DNA of 9,533 nucleotides. It comes from Prevotellaceae bacterium. Lineage in GTDB: Bacteria; Bacteroidota; Bacteroidia; Bacteroidales; UBA932. The notes under the pieces were generated by a model. That model was not told where the DNA came from and searched no databases. It saw nothing but the letters and a program-made list of their open reading frames with translations. Below, in pieces: positions 1-6,315 of the stretch (position 1 is the stretch's first letter; each line of letters begins with the position of its first letter). Location of the stretch: positions 1 to 9,533 of the forward strand of contig JAIRMD010000009.1 in the NCBI GenBank assembly GCA_031258915.1, written 5' to 3'. The position numbers and the translations under genes are program-made.

Positions 1-87
1 GCCACCACCGTCAACAACACCACTGCCGACTACGAAGTGCGGGGGCTGACGCACGACTGGAACACGGTTACGGTAAATTTTAAGTAA
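1..87 (+). CDS. C-terminal fragment of an unidentified protein
   Basis: The frame is open from the first base and ends at TAA (85-87), giving 28 residues. It is rich in Thr, Asn and Val and ends VTVNFK, an alternating hydrophobic pattern that suggests a closing beta-strand. Such endings occur in secreted or surface beta-rich proteins of Bacteroidota, but the fragment is too short to assign a family. A strong intrinsic terminator 70 bases downstream supports it being the true end of a transcription unit. Codon choice resembles that of the other genes here. Confidence 0.6.
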   Translation, partial: ATTVNNTTADYEVRGLTHDWNTVTVNFK

Positions 88-156
88 GCAACCAGCTTAT
101 TAGCGTGCGGCAATACGCCGTTTCCCTATAACGCAGTTAAGCTTGTCTAAAAAAAG

Positions 157-211
157 GTAAGGCGCAAAACCCTGCAATTTTCTTTGCGGGGAGTTGCGCC
201 TTACTTTTTTT
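157..211 (+). terminator. Intrinsic terminator after the first gene
   Basis: An 11-bp perfect stem pairs GTAAGGCGCAA (157-167) with TTGCGCCTTAC (194-204). After a small internal loop the stem continues through CCCTGC (170-175) and GCGGGG (186-191). Seven T residues (205-211) follow directly. A run of seven A residues lies just before the stem (149-155), so the structure could also stop transcription arriving on the minus strand. Confidence 0.9.
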
Positions 212-281
212 CAAGCCTCCCATATTTTATAAATATTTTGATTGCAAGCATTTACAAAATCAATAGCTGCCCAGAGTTTCA

Positions 282-308
282 CTACGATTCCCCGTAGGGG
301 AATCGTAG
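282..308. repeat. Perfect 12-bp hairpin, 3-nt loop
   Basis: CTACGATTCCCC (282-293) pairs perfectly with GGGGAATCGTAG (297-308) around a GTA loop. There is no T run after it on either side, so it is not a typical intrinsic terminator. It could be a REP-like palindrome or an RNA processing structure. The role is unknown. Confidence 0.6.
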
Positions 309-522
309 CGTAGCGGAGTTCGGCGCAGCCAATTGTAGCCAATTGTCGCATGTTTTTATTGCACAAACTATGCCCGTGCATAGTATACACCTCACTTTTA
401 ACAATATAACAACCTCAGTAGCAGATGGATATGGCATAAACAGCAACCTCATTACCTCATTAAATTAAATGGCTTGTAATCAGCGATAATACTTGCCGTA
501 TCACGCAATTTATGGCACCATC

Positions 523-780
523 GGTAAGGTTACCGCATTTCTACCGACATTCCGTCCCTAACGGGACGGGGGAGAGATGGTAAGGTTACCGCATTTCTAC
601 CAACATTCCGTCCCTAACGGGACGATTTTTCCACCACCATTGCCCGTCCCGTTAGGGACGAAATGTTGGTAGAAATGTATATAAGCGGAAAAGCCCTGAA
701 AGGGCGCAACAAATTAGCATAGGGTAAAACCCTACGTGAGGGCGTAAGCGTGCCCCCGGGCGAGTACGTTTTCCGGCAGA
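523..780. repeat. Composite palindromic repeat element (REP/MITE-like)
   Basis: A 46-base unit beginning GGTAAGGTTACC occurs twice in direct orientation (523-568 and 579-624), with one difference. Its last 33 bases recur inverted at 645-677, one mismatch from 592-624, so copies two and three form a 33-bp inverted repeat around a 20-base spacer (625-644). Each copy carries the small palindrome CGTCCC-TAAC-GGGACG. Two more hairpins follow: GCCCT-GAA-AGGGC (693-705) and TAGGGT-AAA-ACCCTA (720-734). From memory, similar palindrome strings recur between genes in Bacteroidales genomes, which suggests an interspersed repeat rather than a local invention. The right boundary is uncertain and may reach about 830. 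No transposase is nearby. Confidence 0.75.
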
Positions 781-971
781 AAGGCTCCAACAGCAGCGTA
801 AGGTGGTGCGATGCGACGGTTACCCGAAAAATATACATCCACCCTCCGTTCTACAAAACCCGCTGAAGCTGCGCCACCAGCCGCCACGATACGCTCCGTT
901 TTCTCTGTGGCTCTCCGCCTACCACCTCCATTACCCATTCTCTGTAAAAAACTTTTTTCATTCGCGCGCGC

Positions 972-1001
972 TTGGAAATAGAGAATTTTCAGCTAATTTT
1001 G
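972..1001 (+). promoter_or_regulatory. Bacteroidota promoter for the TonB receptor
   Basis: TTG (972-974), a 19-base spacer, then TAATTTTG (994-1001), an exact match to the Bacteroidota -7 consensus TAnnTTTG. Transcription would begin around 1005-1008, leaving only about 11-29 bases of leader depending on which start codon is used. Confidence 0.75.
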
Positions 1002-1018
1002 CAGCTTAATTTTTTGAA

Positions 1019-3262
1019 TTGTTGAAGCCTAAAGTGAAACATACGTTGCCGGCGCTATTGCTCCTGCTATGCTGCCCGGCGCTACGCGCAGCGGACAAAA
1101 GCGTTGAGGTGGATACGCTGGAGGGCAAGCTGGAGGAAGTGATGGTGCTTGGCCGCGAGCCGCGTACCGGCGTGGTTGAGCGCATTGACGTGCGCCCCCT
1201 GTCGAAGCTTTCGGGGGCATCGAGCAGCTTTGAAAATATCCTGAAGGTGCTGCCCGGCGTGCACTCTACCAACGAGCTCAGCTCGCAGTACTCGGTGCGC
1301 GGCGGCAGCTACGACGAAAACCTTGTGTACGTAAACGGCGTAGAAATCTACCGCCCCACGCTCACGCGCACAGGGCAGCAGGAGGGGCTGAGCTTCATCA
1401 ACCCCAACCTTGTATCGACGATTGATTTCTCCACCGGCGGCTTTGGCGCAGAATTTGGCGACAAGATGTCGAGCGTGCTCAACGTGAGTTACAGGCGTCC
1501 CACCTCGCACGGGGGCAGCGCCGAGGGCAACCTGCTGGGGGCGGCGGCGACGTGCGATTTTGCATCGGCCAACAAAAAATTCGGCGGGGTCGTGGGGATG
1601 CGCTACAAGCGCGCCACCTACCTGCTGGGCACGCTTGACGTTAAGGGCGAGTACAACCCGTCGTTTTCCGATGTTCAAACCGCGCTTTACTTTGAACCCG
1701 TGCGCGCGCTTAGCTTCAGCCTGCTCGGTAGCTACGCGCTCAACCGCTACAGCTTTACCCCCACCAACCGCCAAACAACCTTCGGCACGCTGGACAACCC
1801 CATGAACTTCACCATGTACTACGAGGGCGGCGAGAGCGACCTGACCCAAAACCTGCTGGGGGCGCTCACGGTGCGCTACAGGGCATCGGACAACGTGATG
1901 CTGACGCTTACGGGCTCGGCGGTGGCGATGCAGGAGCAGGAGCGGTACGATATTCTGGGCGAATACTGGCTAAAGCAAACCATAACCGACGCGGAGGTAA
2001 ACCACGATGCCACCGACATGGGGGTGGGCCGCTCGCTCAACCACGCCCGCAACTACACCGCTACCAACGTTTACGTGGCGGAGCACGGCGGCAGCTGGCA
2101 CCACAGCAGCGGTGCGCTAAGGTGGGGGCTGAAGGTGCAGCGATACCACGTGAGCGACGAGGTGAGCCAGTGGCAGCAGATAGACTCGGCGGGCTACATG
2201 ATGCCGCGCAGCGAGAACGAGCTCGGCATGATGAGCAGCGTGCACGCCGATACCTTTATGAGCGCCCGGCAGTACAGCGGCTTTCTGCAGGAATCCTACA
2301 CCTTGCAGCTGGGCAACAGCCACCTGCTGCGCATCACGCCCGGCCTGCGCCTTACCTACGCAAGCCTGAGCAGGGAGCTGCTCGCCGCGCCGCGCCTGCA
2401 GGCTATTTTTTACCCTAACGGGGAGAAGGACTGGCAGATTTTTGCCTCCGCCGGCGCCTACCATCAGCCTGCGTTTTTCAAGGAAATGAAGAACCCAAAA
2501 ATGCAGCTCAACACGTCCGTTACGGCGCAGCGCTCGTGGCACTTCACGCTGGGGACAAGCGCAACCTTCACCGGCTACGGCATTCCCTGCCGCCTGACCT
2601 CCGAAGCTTACTACAAGCAGCTGAGCAACCTTGTGCCCTACAAGCAGGACAACGTAGTGCTGCTGTACGACTGGCAGCGCCGCGCCGATGGCTTCGTTTG
2701 GGGGGTGGATGCCAAGCTGAGCGCAGAGCTGACGAAAGGAGCGGAGTCGTGGCTGAGCCTCTCGCTCATGCAGGCAAGGCAGGACGTGCGGGGCGACGCT
2801 TACGAAAGCGGCGCGGGGCAAGCCGTCGCTCCGGGCTACTTCCCCATGCCCAACGACCAGCGGCTCAACCTGTCCCTTATGCTGCAAGACCAAGTACTAC
2901 ACTACTCGCAGTGGCGCGCCTGCCTTGTGCTGAACTACGGCACAGGCCTGCCATCGTTTGCGCCGGTGGACAACCGCTACGACCTGACCTTCCGCATGCC
3001 CGCCTACCAGCGCGTGGACATGGGGCTGAGCTACGTGCTGTTCGACAGCGTGGCGAGGAGCGCCCTGAAGCAGCAGCTCGGCAGCGTGCTGCAAAGCTGC
3101 ATTTTTACAGTCGAGGCGCTCAACCTTTTCAACATCCGCAACATTTCGTCGTACCTGTGGGTGAAAACGGTGCAGTATGCAGGGCAGCAGTCGGGCATGG
3201 TGGCAGTGCCGAACTACCTCACCCCGTTTCGGATTAACGTAAAAGTGGGGGTAACATTTTGA
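1019..3262 (+). CDS. TonB-dependent outer-membrane receptor, substrate unknown
   Basis: A 747-residue outer-membrane beta-barrel transporter that would import a ligand using TonB/ExbBD energy. A signal peptide is visible: basic residues 3-8, hydrophobic residues 10-18, likely cleavage after ALRA (residue 24). The plug domain spans about residues 36-160 and includes SFENILKVLPGV (70-81), the YSVRGGSYDENLVYVNGV segment (91-108) and GGFGAEFGDKMSSVLNV (140-156). The rest is barrel, ending RINVKVGVTF with the usual terminal aromatic. It is shorter than SusC proteins (about 1000 residues), lacks the N-terminal carboxypeptidase-regulatory-like domain common in this phylum, and has no SusD neighbour, so glycan uptake is not indicated. 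No ATG is available at the 5' end: an in-frame TAA lies at 1007-1009, and candidate starts are TTG 1019, TTG 1022 and GTG 1034. The GTG would give an equally good signal peptide starting MKHTLPALLLLL. The family call is firm; the substrate is unknown. Confidence 0.92.
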   Translation: MLKPKVKHTLPALLLLLCCPALRAADKSVEVDTLEGKLEEVMVLGREPRTGVVERIDVRPLSKLSGASSSFENILKVLPGVHSTNELSSQYSVRGGSYDENLVYVNGVEIYRPTLTRTGQQEGLSFINPNLVSTIDFSTGGFGAEFGDKMSSVLNVSYRRPTSHGGSAEGNLLGAAATCDFASANKKFGGVVGMRYKRATYLLGTLDVKGEYNPSFSDVQTALYFEPVRALSFSLLGSYALNRYSFTPTNRQTTFGTLDNPMNFTMYYEGGESDLTQNLLGALTVRYRASDNVMLTLTGSAVAMQEQERYDILGEYWLKQTITDAEVNHDATDMGVGRSLNHARNYTATNVYVAEHGGSWHHSSGALRWGLKVQRYHVSDEVSQWQQIDSAGYMMPRSENELGMMSSVHADTFMSARQYSGFLQESYTLQLGNSHLLRITPGLRLTYASLSRELLAAPRLQAIFYPNGEKDWQIFASAGAYHQPAFFKEMKNPKMQLNTSVTAQRSWHFTLGTSATFTGYGIPCRLTSEAYYKQLSNLVPYKQDNVVLLYDWQRRADGFVWGVDAKLSAELTKGAESWLSLSLMQARQDVRGDAYESGAGQAVAPGYFPMPNDQRLNLSLMLQDQVLHYSQWRACLVLNYGTGLPSFAPVDNRYDLTFRMPAYQRVDMGLSYVLFDSVARSALKQQLGSVLQSCIFTVEALNLFNIRNISSYLWVKTVQYAGQQSGMVAVPNYLTPFRINVKVGVTF

Positions 3263-3297
3263 AATTCAAAGATGCTAACTCCCTAAAGAGCAAAAAT

Positions 3298-3495
3298 ATG
3301 CAAATGACCCTGCCCGAAAAAGAGCGCCGAAAGCGCATCCACCGCAAAACCATCATTTTTAACAGCGATGAGCAGAAGCTGATAGACAGCTTTTGCAAGC
3401 GCTACGGCGTAAAAAACCGCGCAAAGCTGTTTCGCGAAGCCATCATCACCGTCATGCTGCAAAAAATGGAGCAAGACCACCCAACGCTGTTTTAG
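3298..3495 (+). CDS. Small ribbon-helix-helix-like protein
   Basis: From ATG 3298 the product is 65 residues: a basic N-terminus (EKERRKRIHRK), then a strand-like KTIIFNSDEQ segment, helix EQKLIDSFCKRYG, and a second helix NRAKLFREAIITVMLQKM, ending in an acidic tail. This order of a short strand and two helices with a basic start is that of ribbon-helix-helix DNA-binding proteins. Small proteins of this kind, starting with a KEKRKR-like stretch and ending in PTLF, are common in Bacteroidota but poorly characterised. The frame extends upstream to a TTG at 3259 that overlaps the receptor stop codon (3260-3262), so the two genes are almost certainly co-transcribed. The ATG lies 35 bases after the receptor stop and is the more likely start. 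The target and function are unknown. Local autoregulation, or control of the receptor, is inference. Confidence 0.75.
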   Translation: MQMTLPEKERRKRIHRKTIIFNSDEQKLIDSFCKRYGVKNRAKLFREAIITVMLQKMEQDHPTLF

Positions 3496-3630
3496 CCCCC
3501 CCACTCCCCATATTCGTCGATAGAATACTGCCTTTGGCAGAGGCTCGCTGCCTCTCTGCCTGCCGTTGGCGGGCTGCTTCGAGCATCTGGGGGCGGGGCT
3601 GTGCGGAACACGCTACAGCATTGGCTACAG
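3496..3630. repeat. Overlapping inverted repeats in the convergent gap
   Basis: The 135 bases between the converging small gene and lipB contain three mutually exclusive stems: CTGCC-TTT-GGCAG (3528-3540), GGCAGAG/CTCTGCC (3536-3560) and AGAGGC/GCCTCT (3539-3555). They lie where transcripts from both directions must end and may act as a bidirectional stop. No T run follows on either strand, so a standard intrinsic terminator is not shown. Confidence 0.45.
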
Positions 3631-4344
3631 CTACGCGCAGGCGGACAAATCCACACATTTAGCCGTAAGCATCTCCAGCTCAACGCCAAAAACCGCTGAG
3701 AAGGATTGCAGAATGAGCTTTTTTACGCCGTCCATCTCCACCTTTTTCCCCGTTTCCTTTTCCAGCGACGTTACCCCCTTATCCGTAAAGCCGCAGGGGT
3801 TGATGCAGCCAAAGTAGGTCAAGTCGGTGTTTACGTTCAGGGCAAACCCGTGCATGGTGACGGAGCGCGAGCACCTCACCCCGATGGCGCATATTTTGCG
3901 GGCTGCCGGCGTGCCAACGTCCAGCCATACGCCAGCCGCCTTGTCCATGCGCTCGCCCGCCACTCCGTAGGCGCCGAGGGTGCGAATTACCACCTCCTCC
4001 AGCTGGCGTACGTACTCGCGGATGCCTATCCCCAAGTCGCCTAAGCGAACAATGGGGTACGCCACCAGCTGCCCGGGGCCGTGGTAGGTAATATCGCCTC
4101 CCCTATTTACCGCAATCACCTCGGCCTGAATTGCCTGCAGCCGGGCTGCGCTCGCCAGCATGTTCGCCGGCTTGCCGTTTCGCCCCAGCGTGTATACGTG
4201 CGGATGCTCCACCAGCAGGAGGTAGCCCGCTTGAGCTTGCTCCGCCGGCGTTCCCTCCTGCAGCTTCTCCAGCAAGGATTCCTGAAGCTGCCATGCCTCA
4301 CGGTAGCCCATAGCGCGTAGATCTATCCATCCTACCTTTACCAT
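3631..4344 (-). CDS. lipB: Octanoyltransferase LipB
   Basis: LipB moves octanoate from octanoyl-ACP onto the lipoyl domains of 2-oxoacid dehydrogenases or GcvH, the first step of endogenous lipoylation in the cytoplasm. Using ATG at 4344 the protein has 237 residues, normal for the family. Seen: HPHVYTLGR (47-55), the signature RGGDITYHGPGQ (81-92), the catalytic lysine in RKICAIGVR (Lys150), and the catalytic cysteine in NCG-type motif INPCG (Cys184). The frame continues upstream to an ATG at 4368, but the start at 4344 makes the sequence begin MVKVGWIDL as in homologues and overlaps the lipA end by 7 bases (ATGGTAA), a typical translational-coupling arrangement. It is transcribed with lipA from the promoter at 5237-5266. 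The pairing of LipB and LipA indicates de novo lipoate synthesis rather than scavenging only. Confidence 0.95.
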   Translation of the reverse strand: MVKVGWIDLRAMGYREAWQLQESLLEKLQEGTPAEQAQAGYLLLVEHPHVYTLGRNGKPANMLASAARLQAIQAEVIAVNRGGDITYHGPGQLVAYPIVRLGDLGIGIREYVRQLEEVVIRTLGAYGVAGERMDKAAGVWLDVGTPAARKICAIGVRCSRSVTMHGFALNVNTDLTYFGCINPCGFTDKGVTSLEKETGKKVEMDGVKKLILQSFSAVFGVELEMLTAKCVDLSACA

Positions 4345-5216
4345 GCTTCCGGCTTCAAATTGTCCCAAGCGCCTCCCACCTGCTCGTCCGCGTGGTAGCT
4401 CGACCTCACCAAAGGACCGCTCTCCACGTGCGCAAAGCCTTTTTCCTTGCCTATCCTGCCGTACTCCTCAAACGCTTCCGGTGGTACGTACTCCGCCACG
4501 GCTACGTTGGCCTTAGAGGGTTGGAGGTACTGCCCGATGGTCATCACGCTGCACCCCGCCTGCCGCAGGTCGTCCATGGTTTCGATGATTTCCTCCCGCG
4601 CTTCTCCAAGCCCCAGCATGATGCCCGACTTGGCCGTTATGCCCGATGCGGCAACCTGCCGGATAACCTCCAGCGATGTCTCGTACGTTGCCCGGCTGCG
4701 GATGCTTCGGGAGAGGCGACGAACGGTCTCGAGGTTGTGCGATACTACCTCCGGGCGAGCCTCCAAAATCAGGCTTACCAGTTCCTTTTTTCCCTGAAAA
4801 TCGGGAATGAGTGCCTCCATGGTGGTACCGGGATTCTCGGCCTTTACCGCCTGTATGACCTTCACCCAGTGCTGCGCACCCAAATCCGGCAAGTCATCCC
4901 TGTCGACAGAGGTGATTACGGCGTGGCGCAGCCGCAGCAGCTTCACCGAGCGGGCAACATTTTCAGGCTCGTTGGGGTCTAACGGCGCAGGCCGTCCCGT
5001 TTTTACGTGGCAAAACTTGCAGGAGCGGGTGCACGTATCGCCTCCAACCATGAAAGTTGCCGTGCCGCGCGCCCAGCACTCGCCCTGGTTGGGGCACAAG
5101 CCGCTGGCGCAGATGGTATGCAGCCGGTGGGTGCGCACAACCTCGCCAACATGCAGGGAGAGGCTTCCCTGCGGAATCTTTATCTTTAGCCATTCGGGCT
5201 TTCTTCTGCTGAGCAT
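4338..5216 (-). CDS. lipA: Lipoyl synthase LipA (radical SAM)
   Basis: LipA inserts two sulfur atoms at C6 and C8 of a protein-bound octanoyl group, completing lipoyl cofactor synthesis. The 292-residue product has both iron-sulfur sites: the auxiliary cluster cysteines C36, C41 and C47 in CASGLCPNQGEC, and the radical-SAM cluster C62, C66 and C69 in CTRSCKFC. The spacing between the two sets agrees with characterised enzymes. The C-terminal motif RSSYHA (271-276), which supplies the serine ligand of the auxiliary cluster, is intact, as are GGDTCTRSC and VTSVDRDDL-type segments (ITSVDRDDLPD, 101-111). The short N-terminus before C36 is normal for this phylum. ATG at 5216 lies about 16 bases after the predicted transcription start. 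It is the first gene of a lipA-lipB unit. Confidence 0.97.
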   Translation of the reverse strand: MLSRRKPEWLKIKIPQGSLSLHVGEVVRTHRLHTICASGLCPNQGECWARGTATFMVGGDTCTRSCKFCHVKTGRPAPLDPNEPENVARSVKLLRLRHAVITSVDRDDLPDLGAQHWVKVIQAVKAENPGTTMEALIPDFQGKKELVSLILEARPEVVSHNLETVRRLSRSIRSRATYETSLEVIRQVAASGITAKSGIMLGLGEAREEIIETMDDLRQAGCSVMTIGQYLQPSKANVAVAEYVPPEAFEEYGRIGKEKGFAHVESGPLVRSSYHADEQVGGAWDNLKPEAW

Positions 5217-5236
5217 ATTTAGGTTTTTGTGTGCCG

Positions 5237-5266
5237 TAAAGGTACTAAAAAAAGGGGCTGCACCAA
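5237..5266 (-). promoter_or_regulatory. Promoter for lipA-lipB
   Basis: On the minus strand TTG (5266-5264) is followed by a 19-base spacer and TACCTTTA (5244-5237), which matches TAnnTTTG except for the last base. Transcription would begin near 5232, about 16 bases before the lipA ATG. The layout is the same as for the receptor promoter. Confidence 0.6.
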
Positions 5267-5407
5267 AAGATTATTAGCGCGCAGACGGCGCAGATTCAGC
5301 AGGTAAGCGCAGCTTTTTACTTTATTGACGGTATGCTGCTTTCATTTTATACATTTATCAGGGGAATAACGTATTTTTTAGCTCTTTTTATATGCCCAAA
5401 AACGATA

Positions 5408-5425
5408 TGTAATTGACTCATTACA
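5408..5425. promoter_or_regulatory. Candidate operator: TGTAAT-N6-ATTACA inverted repeat
   Basis: A perfect 6-bp inverted repeat, TGTAAT (5408-5413) and ATTACA (5420-5425), separated by TGACTC, lies 44 bases upstream of the -33 element of the regulator/xyl promoter. A symmetrical site of this size fits a dimeric winged-helix regulator. No second copy was found in the other xyl gaps. The assignment is inference. Confidence 0.35.
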
Positions 5426-5469
5426 ATTGTTTTATGAAAATTACTTAGCGTAAAAAGTACCCTGCTTCA

Positions 5470-5498
5470 TTGAATACCGGACATATCGCCTACCTTTG
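5470..5498 (+). promoter_or_regulatory. Promoter for the NUDIX regulator and probably xylBA
   Basis: TTG (5470-5472), an 18-base spacer, then TACCTTTG (5491-5498), an exact TAnnTTTG element. The transcription start would be near 5503, which rules out translation from the upstream TTG at 5470 and supports ATG 5515 as the regulator start. Confidence 0.8.
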
Positions 5499-5514
5499 TA
5501 AAAATACTTGCTGG

Positions 5515-6267
5515 ATGGGCAACCCCAACTTAACATACGACAATCAGGCAATTTCGGTTGATTGCACGGTTTTTGGGTTCGACGGTAGCGCCTTGCGCGT
5601 GCTTTTGGTGCACCGGCACCACACGCTGCCCTCGGGCGAAGAGACAGAAGACCTCAAGCTGCCGGGCAGCCTAATATCCGACTGCGAAGATTTGCCGAGC
5701 GCCGCCAGCCGCGTTATGCGCGAGCTGATAGGGGTGCGCAGCATCTACCTCAAGCAGATGGAGGTATTCTCAGACCCGCAGCGCGTGCGGGGCAGCGAGT
5801 TGAGGTGGATAAACACCTTCTACGGTGTGTCGCTCTCGAGGGTGCTTACGGTGGGTTTTTTTGCGCTGGTAAAGCTCGACGAAAAGCTCATGCACTACTC
5901 CAAGCGCAAGGGCGGCGAGTGGGCAGAGCTGGGCCACGTGCGGCGGCTCGCGCTCGACCACAACAAAATACTCGTTACCGCAATAGACTACCTCATACAG
6001 CTCTTTCAGCAGGAGCCTATTGCTTTTGAGTTTTTGCCGCGAAAATTTACCCTAAAGCAGCTGCAAAAGCTCTACGAAACGGTGCTCGACGTTGAAATAG
6101 ACAACCGCAACTTCCGCAAAAAAATACTCTCGCTCGAGTACGTGCTGCCGGCGGGAAAATGTGAGGAGGGCGTGCCGCACAAGCCGGCGCAGTACTACTT
6201 TTTTGACAGAAAAATATACAAGCGCGAAAACAAAAAAATTCTCAAGCTCAACTTCGTGTATAGGTAG
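5515..6267 (+). CDS. NUDIX-domain transcriptional regulator (NrtR/AraR type), probable xylose regulator
   Basis: A 250-residue protein with an N-terminal NUDIX-like domain (about 10-165) and a C-terminal winged helix (about 175-240, with FTLKQLQKLYETVLDVEID and NRNFRKKIL). This two-domain plan is that of the NrtR family, whose Bacteroidota members include the arabinose regulator AraR and a xylose regulator beside xylA/xylB. The NUDIX box (51-74, GSLISDCEDL then SRVMRELIGV) is degenerate: the expected REUxEE core reads R66-V-M-R-E70-L, so two of three metal-binding glutamates are replaced. It is probably a sensor rather than a hydrolase. The conserved LDHNKILVTAIDYL helix (147-160) joins the domains. 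The ligand is probably a sugar or sugar phosphate of the pathway, by analogy. It lies 42 bases upstream of xylB on the same strand. A longer frame starts at TTG 5470, but this overlaps the promoter. Automated annotation would likely call it a NUDIX hydrolase. Confidence 0.88.
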   Translation: MGNPNLTYDNQAISVDCTVFGFDGSALRVLLVHRHHTLPSGEETEDLKLPGSLISDCEDLPSAASRVMRELIGVRSIYLKQMEVFSDPQRVRGSELRWINTFYGVSLSRVLTVGFFALVKLDEKLMHYSKRKGGEWAELGHVRRLALDHNKILVTAIDYLIQLFQQEPIAFEFLPRKFTLKQLQKLYETVLDVEIDNRNFRKKILSLEYVLPAGKCEEGVPHKPAQYYFFDRKIYKRENKKILKLNFVYR

Positions 6268-6273
6268 CGCTTA

Positions 6274-6315
6274 AATCGGAAATTAGGAACATGAAATCTA
6301 CAATCTACAATGAAA
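6274..6315. repeat. Seven-base periodic sequence before xylB
   Basis: Six consecutive 7-mers each start with AA: AATCGGA, AATTAGG, AACATGA, AATCTAC, AATCTAC and AATGAAA. Two are identical, and the last contains the xylB start codon. The run fills nearly all of the gap between the regulator and xylB. Confidence 0.5.

Larger units (their letters stand above)
88..1018. other. Long non-coding interval (931 bp)
   Basis: No convincing gene lies here. The interval holds the terminator at 157-211, a 12-bp hairpin (282-308), a tandem 10-mer AGCCAATTGT (327-336 and 337-346), a 7-bp hairpin ACTATGC/GCATAGT (367-384), a composite palindromic repeat (about 523-780), and the receptor promoter (972-1001). 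Bases 385-522 are AT-rich with nothing recognisable. Bases 781-970 are C-rich on the plus strand and may be the outer flank of the repeat element. The short reading frames on both strands at 614-1009 lack coding character and overlap the palindromes. Confidence 0.7.

Noticed and set aside
523..677. CRISPR array
   Set aside because: There are only two direct 46-base units separated by 10 bases plus one inverted copy. Spacer size, copy number and orientation do not fit a CRISPR, and no cas gene is present.
614..838. 74-codon minus-strand frame in the repeat region
   Set aside because: It consists largely of the palindromic repeats read through. Translated repeats of this kind are often annotated as hypothetical proteins, but there is no sign of selection on the protein.
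88..1018. tRNA, rRNA or other structured RNA gene
   Set aside because: No cloverleaf, TTCRANN arm or rRNA motif could be found by eye. The hairpins are explained by a terminator and repeats.
1082..2893. Antisense frames of about 255-258 codons inside the TonB receptor (1082-1849, 2117-2893) and a plus-strand frame at 2536-3237
   Set aside because: They are out-of-frame shadows of the receptor, rich in Arg, Ala and Gly with no domain pattern. The receptor frame explains the sequence fully.
1019..3262. SusC-type glycan importer
   Set aside because: The protein is about 250 residues too short, has no N-terminal carboxypeptidase-like domain and no SusD gene follows, so a SusCD system is not supported.
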